From the NCBI GenBank assembly GCA_934376955.1, contig CAKRPJ010000001.1, positions 62,001 through 126,000 of the forward strand: DNA of 64,000 nucleotides, read 5' to 3'. The first letter of the stretch is position 1; every line of letters starts with the position of its first letter. This stretch comes from CAKRPJ01 sp934376955. Lineage in GTDB: Bacteria; Bacillota; Clostridia; Lachnospirales; Lachnospiraceae. Under the pieces are notes generated by a model. That model saw only the letters and a list, made by a program, of their open reading frames with translations, was not told the DNA's origin and did not search any database. A program made the translations under genes and the position numbers. Shown one piece after another: positions 17,450-26,858 of the stretch.

Positions 17450-17952
17450 TTTGCGCCACCCATCTTGCGGTTGAACGCCATCACTTCGTATGTAATGCAG
17501 CGGCCGTAATAATTATTATTCGGCTTATATACATCGTTGTTTAGTAACCGTACCTTCCCAATTCCAAAATCTTCGCTGCCGTTCAGCAAACGGTCAACGT
17601 TCATGGCCAACACATCGGCCTTCGTTCCCAGCACGCCGGGGTGTCGATAACTCTTCATTACCTTCTTATTGCAATAGGCAAAAATGTACAGGTACACTCT
17701 GTATGCCGTATCGCTCGGTGCCTTAGCCACCACGGTTTCCATGCACAGGTAGGTGTCCGCTGTTTCATTGATCTCCGGCACATACTCAAACTCGTAAATA
17801 TGTCCGGTGCTAATGCTCTTATCGCCCAGTAGCATCTCGTCCGTGTCAGTATCATCGTCCACGGGTCCAAGCAGCAGGTTAATAATGGTGTCGTCCTGTG
17901 CCAGCAGGGCGGCTACTTTGTGTTTGTATTCTCCCAGCTCACTCAGGTTCAT
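17446..17952 (-). CDS. Head-tail connector, tail-terminator-like
   Basis: A 168-residue protein with an N-terminal helix (MNLSELGEYKHKVAALL), an acidic loop, then alternating strands (TAYRVYLYIFAYCNKK). This mixed alpha/beta layout resembles tail terminator or stopper proteins encoded just before the tail tube. Overlaps of 4 nt on both sides show tight translational coupling with its neighbours. Confidence 0.5.
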   Translation of the reverse strand: MNLSELGEYKHKVAALLAQDDTIINLLLGPVDDDTDTDEMLLGDKSISTGHIYEFEYVPEINETADTYLCMETVVAKAPSDTAYRVYLYIFAYCNKKVMKSYRHPGVLGTKADVLAMNVDRLLNGSEDFGIGKVRLLNNDVYKPNNNYYGRCITYEVMAFNRKMGGAK

Positions 17953-18953
17953 ACGTCCACCACCTTCACTGTAATGCTGTCTGTGCTCTTGCCGTCCGGT
18001 GCCACAACCGTCAGTTTCACGGTGGCTCCATTCAGCGCGGCATTATCCTCTGCGCATACCCGGCAGCTGTCCCCAGTCACCCGATTCCACTGCACACTGT
18101 TGGCAAGGTATACCTTTGTTTCAAGTGTTTTATCATCAACGCTCAGGCTCCAGGTGCATCCCGGCAGCGGCTTGCCATCAATCGTGGCCTTAAAAATCTT
18201 GCCGCGCCCGCAAATGCGCACTTTAGGTTCACCCGCGTATTTAATAATCACTTCGCCGTCCTCCGGTGCTTGTCTTACCTCCTGGTAATCGCACAGCATC
18301 TTTTCGGCGTTATCCTGTTCTTCCACATGCTGGTCTTGTTCAAGGTTCAAAACCAAAAATCCCGTCTGGGCGTCATTCCAGTCGTAGCGTTCTGTCATAG
18401 CGTCCACACAGGTCACACGGTAAGTTTTAGGCTTGCCGTTAATCTGCTCCATCATCAGGCGTTTCCCCACGTCCAGCAAAGCCGATTCCTCATCATACGG
18501 TATTTTCACCTGGAATTCGCGGCTGGAAATAGTCATGTATACATCTTCGTTCAGGTTGGAAAAATACGGCTTGTCCACAACCGCCCACCGGGTAATAATC
18601 TCCCCTGTCTCATGGTTCTGCCACTGGATGCTCCGGTTACACAGCTCAATTTTGCCGCGCACGGTTATTTCATCGTCCGCATCGCGCTCTGTAATCAGCC
18701 AATGGCTTTTACTAAACAGCATAATTTTTCCAATCTCAAAGTTGTCGCCCGGCATGGTGCGTATAATCTTCTGGTTTGTCACCGTGCTGCTAATAATCAT
18801 CATGTGGTGGGGTACCCCCTCAATCTCTACCTCTTTATAGGCGGGGGAGTCAGGCCCCATTCTCAGCGTGTCCCGTTTGCTCTTTTCAACCATCCGGTCA
18901 CGCCGCGTATTTCCGTGCCTGCCAAGCATAGCAGCATATGTCTCATAGTTCAT
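17949..18953 (-). CDS. Head-closure/connector protein with C-terminal Ig-like domain
   Basis: A 334-residue protein. Residues 1-180 are a beta-rich domain with short charged loops, comparable to head-closure/stopper proteins. The last 85 residues read as a BIG2/Ig-like fold (GCTWSLSVDD, then NGATVKLTVVA, ending in a SITVKVVDV strand). Ig-like decorations are common on phage head-tail proteins and may bind surface carbohydrates. The gene starts 11 nt after the stop of the preceding connector gene. Confidence 0.6.
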   Translation of the reverse strand: MNYETYAAMLGRHGNTRRDRMVEKSKRDTLRMGPDSPAYKEVEIEGVPHHMMIISSTVTNQKIIRTMPGDNFEIGKIMLFSKSHWLITERDADDEITVRGKIELCNRSIQWQNHETGEIITRWAVVDKPYFSNLNEDVYMTISSREFQVKIPYDEESALLDVGKRLMMEQINGKPKTYRVTCVDAMTERYDWNDAQTGFLVLNLEQDQHVEEQDNAEKMLCDYQEVRQAPEDGEVIIKYAGEPKVRICGRGKIFKATIDGKPLPGCTWSLSVDDKTLETKVYLANSVQWNRVTGDSCRVCAEDNAALNGATVKLTVVAPDGKSTDSITVKVVDV

Positions 18954-18964
18954 ACGCTACCACC

Positions 18965-19399
18965 TCACTCAGTCAAACTCGAAATTTCCCCATTGCGGAA
19001 AGAGTACAGGTTAATCTCCTTCATCTGCTGCCGCTCGGTAGTGGTCAGCAGGGTCGTCATCTTCTCCAACAGGTTGGCTGGCGAAAACAACGTAAAATCC
19101 TTTGTGCTCAATCCGTTCTGCAATGCGTCTGTGTTATAAACATATTGGCGCACAAAATGTACAATCATGCCCAGTGCCAAAATATCCTTCTCGCGGTTCG
19201 TCAGCGTAATGTTAAACGCCAGCAGGTCATCTTCCCTGTCATTCAGGTCCTGTTTGCACACATCCTCAAAATCGCTGATCGCCATCTTCAAAAGATCCAG
19301 CTGCATTGCTTCTCTTGTCACCGCATCGTAGTCCAGGAACTCATAGTTGCGGACTTGGCCACGGTAACGCTCATAAACTTCCTCGTATCTTGTGCCCAT
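18965..19399 (-). CDS. Head-tail adaptor
   Basis: A 144-residue all-alpha protein (YEEVYERYRGQ..., then a long helix and DREKDILALGMIVHFVRQ). It has the size and position of gp15/gp6-like adaptor proteins that sit under the portal. The gene is in the connector operon between the 177-residue head protein and the closure protein. The assignment rests on position and fold character rather than a specific motif. Confidence 0.5.
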   Translation of the reverse strand: MGTRYEEVYERYRGQVRNYEFLDYDAVTREAMQLDLLKMAISDFEDVCKQDLNDREDDLLAFNITLTNREKDILALGMIVHFVRQYVYNTDALQNGLSTKDFTLFSPANLLEKMTTLLTTTERQQMKEINLYSFRNGEISSLTE

Positions 19400-19420
19400 T
19401 GGCCCGCACCATTCCTCTCA

Positions 19421-19954
19421 TTATTCTTCGGTTCCGCCGATCGTCACAATCTCAACGCCGCTCTTGCGGGTTCTGGGTTTCTTGGGTGCCTCCAACGCAA
19501 CGGATTCTTCCAAATCGCAATCCAGCACATCGTTCAATGCTTTAATCATGGCACGGCTGTCCAGCTGGTCTGCTTTCAGCATCTCCTTTGCGCGGATACG
19601 GATGCTGTCGCGCATCCCCTCGCTCATCTTGGGCACCTTCTCGCGGATCTCATCTGGGGTCCACTTAAATACCTCGTCAAAGTTCTCCGTGGTCAGCGCA
19701 TTCTTGTAGTAACGTTCCACACCCAGCTTGCGCAGTACATTGGCGTCCTCAACCAAAATCCAGTTATCACGGAAAAACCGCGGCTGGCTGCCACGCATTA
19801 CAAGCAGCTCGGCGTAGTCCATCTCCTGCACCTCGCCAAACTCGGTCCACTCAACGGTGTAGCCGGGGTTGCGGGTCGAAGCATAAAACAAGTTGCCATG
19901 GGTACCGTTCTTGCATTCCACCATGGTCTCATTGGTAATCTTCGCAGTTGCCAA
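19421..19954 (-). CDS. Head-associated protein after the capsid gene
   Basis: A 177-residue protein: an N-terminal beta-like half, a helical middle, and a basic linker (KKPRTRK) before a final strand. The start is TTG at 19954, six bases after GGAGG; the nearby ATG is out of frame. It follows the capsid terminator, so it is the first gene of the connector block. A similar small protein often follows the capsid in Clostridia phages, but I cannot name the family. Confidence 0.5.
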   Translation of the reverse strand: MATAKITNETMVECKNGTHGNLFYASTRNPGYTVEWTEFGEVQEMDYAELLVMRGSQPRFFRDNWILVEDANVLRKLGVERYYKNALTTENFDEVFKWTPDEIREKVPKMSEGMRDSIRIRAKEMLKADQLDSRAMIKALNDVLDCDLEESVALEAPKKPRTRKSGVEIVTIGGTEE

Positions 19955-19981
19955 AACATACCTCCAAAATATTCCTTATAT

Positions 19982-20010
19982 AAAAAAGAACCCCGCCTTG
20001 CGGCAGGGGT
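19982..20010 (-). terminator. Terminator after the major capsid gene
   Basis: On the minus strand, CCCCTGCC-GCAA-GGCGGGG, then TTCTTTTTTA, directly after the capsid stop codon at 20027. Confidence 0.85.
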
Positions 20011-20026
20011 ATCGTTCAGCTCAAAA

Positions 20027-21013
20027 TCAGGCAAACTTGTAGCTGCCAAAGTCGCGGTCCAGAATAATGGAAATACCGGTACGCTTGGTCATCAGGAATT
20101 CCTGGGTCAGGTCGGCCTTGTTCATCGGGTCGCCCATCAGCATGGTAACTTCACCCTCGGTAACGCGCTTCACGGGCTTGGTGTCGCCGGCAAAAATGTA
20201 AACAGTGTCGTCAGGCAGAATAAACTCAGTAGAGCCGATCTTGTGGCGCTGCTTCATCGCAATCATCGGGGTGCCGGCAATGTGGCCCAGGTAGCCCATG
20301 CTGTACAGGTCGCTCTTGGCCTGCTCACCCATGGTAGCAGTGGTAATCTTGCGCAGTGCCTTGCGGGTACCAACGATAGTAGCAGTGTCTCCGGTAGAAG
20401 CTTCAATGTGCTCAATCAGGTCAAGCAGCTTGTCCTCATTGTAAGAACCGCTCTGGGTATAAACGGGGTCCAGCTTGGTAAACATGCTGGTCCATGCCAG
20501 ATAAGCGCTGTCCAGATCATACTGGGTAAAGCTGCGGCCAACAGTGTCAACCAGGTCATTAAAGTCAATGCGGCCAGCCATCACGCGGTTCATTTCCTCG
20601 TAAACCTTCACAGCACGCAGCTGGGTGTTCACGGTAATGTCCTGGCCGGCTTCCAGGCGCTGACGGCGAATGCCCTGGGTGCCTTCAGCAATGTCGGCAA
20701 CAGTCAGCAGGCACGGTTTGGTGGTATGGAAAATGTTGGTATCGCCCAGAGCGGTATTGCGGTCCTCAATAAAATTGGTAAAGAACTCGTCACCCTTCAG
20801 GCCCTCTTCACTGACCTTTTCAATCAGAACTTCGGTAATAGCAAACAGGTTGCTGCACTTACCGTCGCGGATATCCTTGTAGCTCATGCTGGTCTTGCCA
20901 TTATTAGCCTCAATCATGGCCTGGCGCAGAACTTCCTGGCTGTCTTTCACGCTGTATTCGCCCAGGTGGCCATGGTAGCCATCAACGGCCAGCTTAATCA
21001 GTTTCTCATCCAT
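20027..21013 (-). CDS. Major capsid protein
   Basis: A 328-residue protein with SD AAAGGAG. The sequence is consistent with the HK97 fold: a long N-terminal helical region, a central domain, and the C-terminal TVYIFAGDTKPVKRV strand followed by an IILDRDFGSYKFA tail, typical of the axial domain end in Firmicute capsid proteins. It lies directly downstream of a prohead protease and a small head protein and has a strong terminator immediately behind it, which fits a highly expressed shell subunit. Confidence 0.8.
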   Translation of the reverse strand: MDEKLIKLAVDGYHGHLGEYSVKDSQEVLRQAMIEANNGKTSMSYKDIRDGKCSNLFAITEVLIEKVSEEGLKGDEFFTNFIEDRNTALGDTNIFHTTKPCLLTVADIAEGTQGIRRQRLEAGQDITVNTQLRAVKVYEEMNRVMAGRIDFNDLVDTVGRSFTQYDLDSAYLAWTSMFTKLDPVYTQSGSYNEDKLLDLIEHIEASTGDTATIVGTRKALRKITTATMGEQAKSDLYSMGYLGHIAGTPMIAMKQRHKIGSTEFILPDDTVYIFAGDTKPVKRVTEGEVTMLMGDPMNKADLTQEFLMTKRTGISIILDRDFGSYKFA

Positions 21014-21097
21014 GTTAATACTCCTTTACATATAAAGATAGGTGCAGCCATAGGCCACACCAGTAATTAGTTATAACTAACTCGCTGATACAAAAAA

Positions 21098-21619
21098 TCA
21101 GGCGATCACGTCAACGATGTAATAGGTATACTGGCCATCGCCAAAGCCAACCTTCACAGGGTCGCGCTTGATCGCACCAAAAACATTGTCAGCAGAAGCA
21201 TCAGCCTCAATTTTCAGCTTGGTAGAACCAGCAGCAAAGGCAACGAACTTGCCCTTTTCGGGGGTACCGTCAAAAGCTTCAGCAGTAACGCGGAAAGAAT
21301 CAGCACCGGCAACCAGCAGGTAAACGCGAACAGGCTTGCCAGCTTCGTTCTCCCACTCGGTCAGGTAATGGGTGCGGGTCTCATCATAAAACAGCTCAAC
21401 GCCGGCAACCAGGGCCAGCAGGGAGCGCTTAGAATCAGCAGCAGGTGCTTCAGCCTTGTAGGTTTCGGGGCCGATCGCATCACCAATCACAACAATGTTG
21501 CCATTATCAATGGCGGCAGGGTTGCCATCCTTGTAAAAAACAACACTCTTCAGGTAGGCAGCGTTGCTGGAACCAACCAGCATATCGGTGCCAACAACAG
21601 CATGTTTAATGTTAGCCAT
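21098..21619 (-). CDS. Head decoration or stabilisation protein
   Basis: The ATG at 21619 (MANIKHAVVG) follows GGAG, giving 173 residues; the longer frame to 21706 overlaps the protease gene and lacks an SD. The product is beta-rich and Ala/Gly-rich, with features of small capsid cement proteins (VELFYDETRTHYLTEWENEAG, a C-terminal GDGQYTYYIVDVIA strand). Its position between protease and capsid genes is typical for decoration proteins. Confidence 0.6.
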   Translation of the reverse strand: MANIKHAVVGTDMLVGSSNAAYLKSVVFYKDGNPAAIDNGNIVVIGDAIGPETYKAEAPAADSKRSLLALVAGVELFYDETRTHYLTEWENEAGKPVRVYLLVAGADSFRVTAEAFDGTPEKGKFVAFAAGSTKLKIEADASADNVFGAIKRDPVKVGFGDGQYTYYIVDVIA

Positions 21620-21638
21620 AATATGTAACTCCTTTTTT

Positions 21639-23324
21639 TTACTCTTTTGTATGCAGGTAACGTTCAAACAGGTCGCCATAGCGCTTCTCTGTTTTCTGGG
21701 TGCCATTCACGCCAAACCGTACCTTGTTTACCTCGCCCTTCTTTTCTTTGGGCGGAACATAACTGAACTCAGCGGCCTTTTTGCCCAACAGCTTGTAGCA
21801 AGCATCTTCCAAAACGGTAAACTCCATCGTCTTGTTATCTCGCAACTTGGCATAATCAGCATCACCATCCAGCTTCTGATCCATAACGGCAAACAGCTGT
21901 TCGCGTTTAGCGCTCTCTTCTTCTTTGGCAGCAGCAGCCTCGGCCGCAACGTAAGCATCATATTTCGGCTTCATCTCGTCATACTCTGCTTTCAGTTCGC
22001 TGTACTGCTTGTTGGCAGCCTCCAGTTTTTCGGTCTGCTCTTTGGCCTTGTCGCCCATGGTGCTGTACAGCGCTGGCACGCCAATATCGGCACTGCCTTC
22101 ATCCCAGGCTTCATACTTTACCTTCATGCGTTTCTTGCTGGCAAAATCAACTTTCACGTTGTCGCCATCCATGGTAAAGGTAAAGCTGTAGATCTTCCAA
22201 TCCTGGCAATCCATCACAACGGCAAGGTCATCCTGCACATCCTGCAGCCAATAGCGGCTTACTTCATAGCCCCACGGGTCAATCATGGTTTCAGCGCTAA
22301 TGGCCTCGTTTACTTCGTTCAGCTTGTCGCACAGGTTCAGGCTGTAATCCGCAGCAGGTTCTCCGCCTTCCGGTTCCGCAGCGGGTTCCGGTTCTGCCGG
22401 GGGTTCGGGTTCTGCAGGTTCAGCAGCAGGCTCTGCGTCCGGCTCACTTTCCGGTTCACCCTGCGGCTCTTCCGGCTCAGCAGATTTTGCCGCAGCCATC
22501 TCTTCACACTTCGCTTTCAGTTCCTCAATGGTAATTTCCTCCAAAGAGAACTCCAGCGTAGAAGCGTCAATGCCGTAAGAAGCCAGAATTTCTTCTTTTT
22601 CTTTCAAGCAATCGTCTCCTTTCGCAAAATTATCTATCTGAGCCTCCTTGGAGGATTCAGATCTCTGTAAAGCTGTGTATTCCGCCAGCATATCCTTAAC
22701 CTGGCTCGCAATCGTCGCGGCGGTAAAATTCGCCGTAACTGTGCTGCCCGTCATTGCTGGTCGGATTTGCGGGTCAGTGGTGGAAAGCACGCAGCAGCCA
22801 TCAAAATCAAAATTCTGCACAACATAGTAGCCGTCTTTATCCACATAGCCTTCCATGTTGGTGATCTCCATGCTCTGCCCTTTCACCACATCCCGCTCAA
22901 AAATCCCACAGGAATCGTCAAACTTGGTCCACAGCAACCCGTCAACGCGCAAATATTCCCGTGTTTTTCCTGTGCCGTCATCCCGGCTTACCCAGCGCGG
23001 GTTGCAGCTCTCCGGTATCACACCGTAAGCGCTGCCGGCATATACATATCGAATCCCGTCCTCGTCCACAATCAGCTCATGCTCGTGGCCCTTAAAATCA
23101 AGCTCATCATCGTCATTCTGCTCAATGTATCCAAGGATCGGGGTATTCGCAATACTCTTTGCTGCCCGGTCAACTACCTCTTTTTCAAACCGCGATCCGT
23201 TCAGGTTGCCGCCAGTATGCAGCACATCAATCGTCACGTTAATAAAACGCGCATCTTTGCCTATCACTTCTCCGGTTTTTTCAAAGGTAATTGGCAGGCG
23301 GTTCAACCGCTCACTCACATCCAA
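21639..23324 (-). CDS. Prohead protease with C-terminal scaffold region
   Basis: A 561-residue protein. The N-terminal 210 residues match phage prohead serine proteases in outline: an ARFINVTIDVLHTGGNLNGSRF start, GHEHELIVD with a candidate catalytic His near residue 79, and KGQSMEITN with a Ser near residue 149. The C-terminal part is acidic and low-complexity (a Pro/Glu/Ala-rich run at about 290-330) followed by a coiled coil (about 425-480), as expected for a fused scaffold that is removed during maturation. It sits between portal and capsid genes. Confidence 0.75.
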   Translation of the reverse strand: MDVSERLNRLPITFEKTGEVIGKDARFINVTIDVLHTGGNLNGSRFEKEVVDRAAKSIANTPILGYIEQNDDDELDFKGHEHELIVDEDGIRYVYAGSAYGVIPESCNPRWVSRDDGTGKTREYLRVDGLLWTKFDDSCGIFERDVVKGQSMEITNMEGYVDKDGYYVVQNFDFDGCCVLSTTDPQIRPAMTGSTVTANFTAATIASQVKDMLAEYTALQRSESSKEAQIDNFAKGDDCLKEKEEILASYGIDASTLEFSLEEITIEELKAKCEEMAAAKSAEPEEPQGEPESEPDAEPAAEPAEPEPPAEPEPAAEPEGGEPAADYSLNLCDKLNEVNEAISAETMIDPWGYEVSRYWLQDVQDDLAVVMDCQDWKIYSFTFTMDGDNVKVDFASKKRMKVKYEAWDEGSADIGVPALYSTMGDKAKEQTEKLEAANKQYSELKAEYDEMKPKYDAYVAAEAAAAKEEESAKREQLFAVMDQKLDGDADYAKLRDNKTMEFTVLEDACYKLLGKKAAEFSYVPPKEKKGEVNKVRFGVNGTQKTEKRYGDLFERYLHTKE

Positions 23325-23339
23325 TCACCCCGTAAACTA

Positions 23340-23364
23340 AAAAGGCCGCTTGCATAGCGGTCTC
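23340..23364 (-). terminator. Terminator between portal and protease blocks
   Basis: On the minus strand, GACCGCT-ATGCA-AGCGGCC, then TTTTTAG, directly after the stop of the 61-residue gene at 23365. Confidence 0.75.
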
Positions 23365-23550
23365 TCAAAAGTAATTTCGTTTTTTCTGCTGTGCGGCAAA
23401 CTCCTGCACAGCCTTCAAATCATCGTCGTCAAGTTCAAAAATATATACTGTATGGCTGCCACTGTCGCGCTCTTCCCGCACCAGCTTCTTTTTCTGGCGC
23501 AGCAAATATAGTACCACGTCACGGCCGCGCACCTTAACTTCACGCTTCAT
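23365..23550 (-). CDS. Small protein between portal and protease
   Basis: A 61-residue basic protein. An N-terminal helix-turn-like Lys/Arg stretch (LRQKKKLVREER) is followed by an acidic strand and a helix. The ATG is six bases from the portal stop, so the two are coupled. A terminator follows it at once. The function is unknown; small head genes at this position can be head vertex or scaffold accessory proteins. Confidence 0.55.
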   Translation of the reverse strand: MKREVKVRGRDVVLYLLRQKKKLVREERDSGSHTVYIFELDDDDLKAVQEFAAQQKKRNYF

Positions 23551-23555
23551 CGCTA

Positions 23556-25091
23556 TCAGCCTCCTGTCGCCAGGTCTTCCTCGCTACTGTTCTCGCCTGC
23601 GTCTGTCAGCGCCTTACCCTCACTTGCATTGGTGGGGCGTCCGCCTTCATCTGTCGCGGCATTACTGTCAGCAGCGCTCTGCGTGTTGGAGCTTATCAGC
23701 GGCACCTCATTGGCCGATAGGTTCAATACCGTGTTTTCCAGGTACTGCATGTTCTCCACATCGCTTGGGCTGTATCCGCTTGTCGCCATAATGGCACTGC
23801 GCACCGGCATTCCGTACTGGCCATCTTTTACAAGGCGGTCATGCACTTCCTGCCGGTTAAAATACGTCACATCTAAAATATTTACCTTAAACTTAACTGC
23901 CGTCGAAACACTCTTTAATTTACGGTTGATCCAGCGTTCAATCTGCCGCATCATCGCAAACACAATCATCTGGTCATTCACGGTAGAAAGGCTCAGCGTA
24001 GAGCTGCTGGGATCTTCACCGCCACCAAACAGGATCGAGTTTACACCCGCCTGCTTCCACATCGAATTTTCAGCTTTTGCCACATCGTCACTGCCGCTCA
24101 CAGCTCCACTTTTTTCAAAGTCCCAGCTGCTGATCTTCATCGGACTCATAATCGCGCCAATGTTCTCCGGCAACACGTTGCACAGCATGTCGTAAAACTC
24201 TTTGCACAGGTCGTAGTCAATCAAAAATGTACCGTCATCCCCCACCGGGATCTCCAACGCCAACGCCTTGTAATTATTCACTTCGCTAGCATCCTTGCTG
24301 ATCGCCCGGTAGTCCTCAATATCCGCCAGTGCGCTGAACAAGCTCACAAACGGCGGGATCGGCACATACGTCTGCTCGTTTACTTTCAAACAGATAGAAT
24401 TCTCACTTGACAGCTCCTGCCACTTCAAGCCGGAATCCTTCTGGTACGCACTGTACATCGTGGTAAATTCCGGTGGAAAATTTGGTAATCTCTCATTGTG
24501 GGAATCAAAGTAAGAAAAATTGAACGCAAAGTTATATACACCATCCTCAATGCTGCTGATCTTACAATAGTCAGCATCCAGCTGCTGGAATGTGTAGCTG
24601 TCGTTCGTTTCCCATGCGTACCCGTAATACACATCATCACGGAACGCCACCATCAACGCCCGGCTGAACTCGTGCCGCAAGTTCATCTTTTCCAACTGTG
24701 CCGTCACCGCATAGTAACCTTTTTTGAACTTTTGCAGGTTCACATTCTTGGAATAATCAACGCCATACGGCACCACAATGTAACTGAACGTGCTCATGTT
24801 GGCAAAATACTGGATCAGCCGCCTGTAATAGTTCGAAATATTGAACAGGTATTGACTCATCTGCCGCAGCTGCACTTCATAGTTGGCCGGGTTCGCCAAA
24901 TAGGTAACAATCTGGCTCTTGGTGTACTTTTTATAAGTAGGGTTGTAGTCGCGGTTATTTTCCAGGTCGCGGATCTTCACGTTTGCCAGGTTCGCATATC
25001 GCACCTTACTCATAAATTCCGTCAATGGCACAAAGCTTTTCTTGCCGTCCGGGCTGATCATGGCGACCTTTTTCTGCTGTATTTCTTCCAT
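23556..25091 (-). CDS. Portal protein
   Basis: A 511-residue protein directly downstream of the large terminase, the standard portal position. It has an early Tyr-rich helix region (NISNYYRRLIQYFANMSTF), a central domain, and a long helix with MRQIERWINRKLKSV followed by strand and helices (about 365-430), consistent with the stem/clip arrangement of SPP1-type portals. The C-terminal 60 residues are Ser/Asn/Glu-rich and unstructured. The dodecameric portal forms the DNA gate and binds the terminase. Gene order and size support the call strongly. Confidence 0.8.
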   Translation of the reverse strand: MEEIQQKKVAMISPDGKKSFVPLTEFMSKVRYANLANVKIRDLENNRDYNPTYKKYTKSQIVTYLANPANYEVQLRQMSQYLFNISNYYRRLIQYFANMSTFSYIVVPYGVDYSKNVNLQKFKKGYYAVTAQLEKMNLRHEFSRALMVAFRDDVYYGYAWETNDSYTFQQLDADYCKISSIEDGVYNFAFNFSYFDSHNERLPNFPPEFTTMYSAYQKDSGLKWQELSSENSICLKVNEQTYVPIPPFVSLFSALADIEDYRAISKDASEVNNYKALALEIPVGDDGTFLIDYDLCKEFYDMLCNVLPENIGAIMSPMKISSWDFEKSGAVSGSDDVAKAENSMWKQAGVNSILFGGGEDPSSSTLSLSTVNDQMIVFAMMRQIERWINRKLKSVSTAVKFKVNILDVTYFNRQEVHDRLVKDGQYGMPVRSAIMATSGYSPSDVENMQYLENTVLNLSANEVPLISSNTQSAADSNAATDEGGRPTNASEGKALTDAGENSSEEDLATGG

Positions 25092-25103
25092 ATAGCCGCC
25101 TCC

Positions 25104-26846
25104 TTAATGCCGCAGTCTGGGCGCTCTAAAGTTTATTTCAATCTTCTTATTACGCATAAAGTTTTTACTCATCATGCGTTCAACCTGCAGCGCAATGTAA
25201 TAGTTGTAGCTCAGGCTGCTGTAACGGTCCTTGCGTGCGCCGGGCTTCTCATGCACACGGATCAAATTATTTGTTGCTTCATATTCCAGGTTCACCAGCT
25301 CATTTATAGCCAATCCGGTATTGATGTACGGCATCTGCAGCGCCATCTTCTCCATGGGTGAAAGCTTGTCATAACCTTTAATGTTCGCCCGCAAAATCTC
25401 TTCGCAGTCATATTCGGATTCCAAAAACCGGATTCTCCCCTGTTGGATTCCGCTTCGCAACGCAATTGTCACGTCATTATTAAACTGGCTGCTGCCCATG
25501 ATCGCCCAAATAACCTTGGGTGCCGTCTTGTCGGGGCACCGCTCCTGGAAATCCGGGTTATTGCAGCAGTTCAGCGGTGGGTATGTCTCGCCCGTCTCCG
25601 GGTCATAGCACTCGTGCATCAGCAGATCCATAATAGGAGCACCAAGGCCCTTTGCGTCAATGCCAATGTAGTCACACTCAAAATACTTAAAGTAGCGGCG
25701 TAGCTTCAGCACCAAATCCTGCGTAATAATACCCTCGCAGTTTTCGGTGTACACCATGTTGCTGGTACACTTGCCCGTACTGTCCGGCACCAAACTGTTC
25801 AAAAAGATGCTTGTGGCGTCATTGTCGCGGCGCTTAGAACTCATCAAGGCAATATCAACCGTCAAGATCCGCTTCTCACCGGTCTTCTTGGCCGGCAACT
25901 GACAAGCCGCCTTATTGTTCAAAATCATGTTTGGCGCATAGAACGCTTTTATGATCTTGCGCTGCTTGTTAATGTCGTCAAAGCTAAATAGCCCGCCGTC
26001 TGTCGTGCCAATAAACAGTGCCTCATTTTCCATGCGGAACCGTATATCAGAAAACGTCGATTCTGTCATCTCGTCTTCTACCTGGCTCTTCAGCAGCAGG
26101 TTTTCCTTAATACTCATCTGGTACGGGAATCGGAAACAATAGTAATTTTTCGTGGTGTCAAACATGTTCACAAAGTAATCCTTGCACAAATCCCATGACC
26201 AGTGCTGTTCAAACCATGCAGAGCTTAAGTACATCTGCTGGTTGCGCTCTGCCAGGTGGGCATACTTGGGGTTGTCCATGTAGCCGGGGTGGCGGATGTA
26301 GTTCAAAAACTTCTTCAAAACCAGATCCAGCACTTCCTTGTCAACCATGCGGTACTCGTCAATGATCAGTAAACTCGCACGGCCACCACGGGCAGTATCT
26401 GCGGCAGTCACAACCTCAATTACACTGTCATTGCGGAAGGTTATCTTTGCCACACTCTGGTTTATCGTTATATCTTTTATCTCACTGCGCAGTAATGGGC
26501 TTCGCGGCACCAACTCCTGCTCAATCTTTTTCAGTACCAAGCTGCCCTGGTTTCGCGTTTTGCTTGCAATCACAATCAGGCTGCCTGGGTACAAGATCGC
26601 TTTCCAACAGCAGAAAATTGCACATAGGAACGTCTTGCCTAGACCACGCGCCGCTATAAAACAAAAATTTGTGCATAGCGCCATGCAATAAATCAAAATC
26701 TGTTGGAACATCTTCAGGTTTACGTTCAAATAATCCTTGCAAAACCTCTGCGGGTTCGCCCGGTAAAAGCTGGCCCACAGCGCCACGGCATTCATGATCC
26801 GGCTTGTCTTATCTTCCGTAACCTCTCTTGCAGTTTTCTTCACCAT
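25104..26846 (-). CDS. terL: Terminase large subunit
   Basis: A 580-residue protein. The Walker A variant RGLGKT lies at residues 67-72 and Walker B LLIIDE ends at D163-E164, with an adjacent ATPase coupling segment. The C-terminal nuclease domain shows TVDIALMSS (metal-binding Asp near residue 330) and YIGIDAKGLGAPIMD (near 395). The protein pumps DNA into the prohead and cuts concatemers. It is flanked by a putative small subunit and the portal gene, all leftward with short gaps. Confidence 0.92.
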   Translation of the reverse strand: MVKKTAREVTEDKTSRIMNAVALWASFYRANPQRFCKDYLNVNLKMFQQILIYCMALCTNFCFIAARGLGKTFLCAIFCCWKAILYPGSLIVIASKTRNQGSLVLKKIEQELVPRSPLLRSEIKDITINQSVAKITFRNDSVIEVVTAADTARGGRASLLIIDEYRMVDKEVLDLVLKKFLNYIRHPGYMDNPKYAHLAERNQQMYLSSAWFEQHWSWDLCKDYFVNMFDTTKNYYCFRFPYQMSIKENLLLKSQVEDEMTESTFSDIRFRMENEALFIGTTDGGLFSFDDINKQRKIIKAFYAPNMILNNKAACQLPAKKTGEKRILTVDIALMSSKRRDNDATSIFLNSLVPDSTGKCTSNMVYTENCEGIITQDLVLKLRRYFKYFECDYIGIDAKGLGAPIMDLLMHECYDPETGETYPPLNCCNNPDFQERCPDKTAPKVIWAIMGSSQFNNDVTIALRSGIQQGRIRFLESEYDCEEILRANIKGYDKLSPMEKMALQMPYINTGLAINELVNLEYEATNNLIRVHEKPGARKDRYSSLSYNYYIALQVERMMSKNFMRNKKIEINFRAPRLRH

Positions 26847-26858
26847 TCAGGCACCACC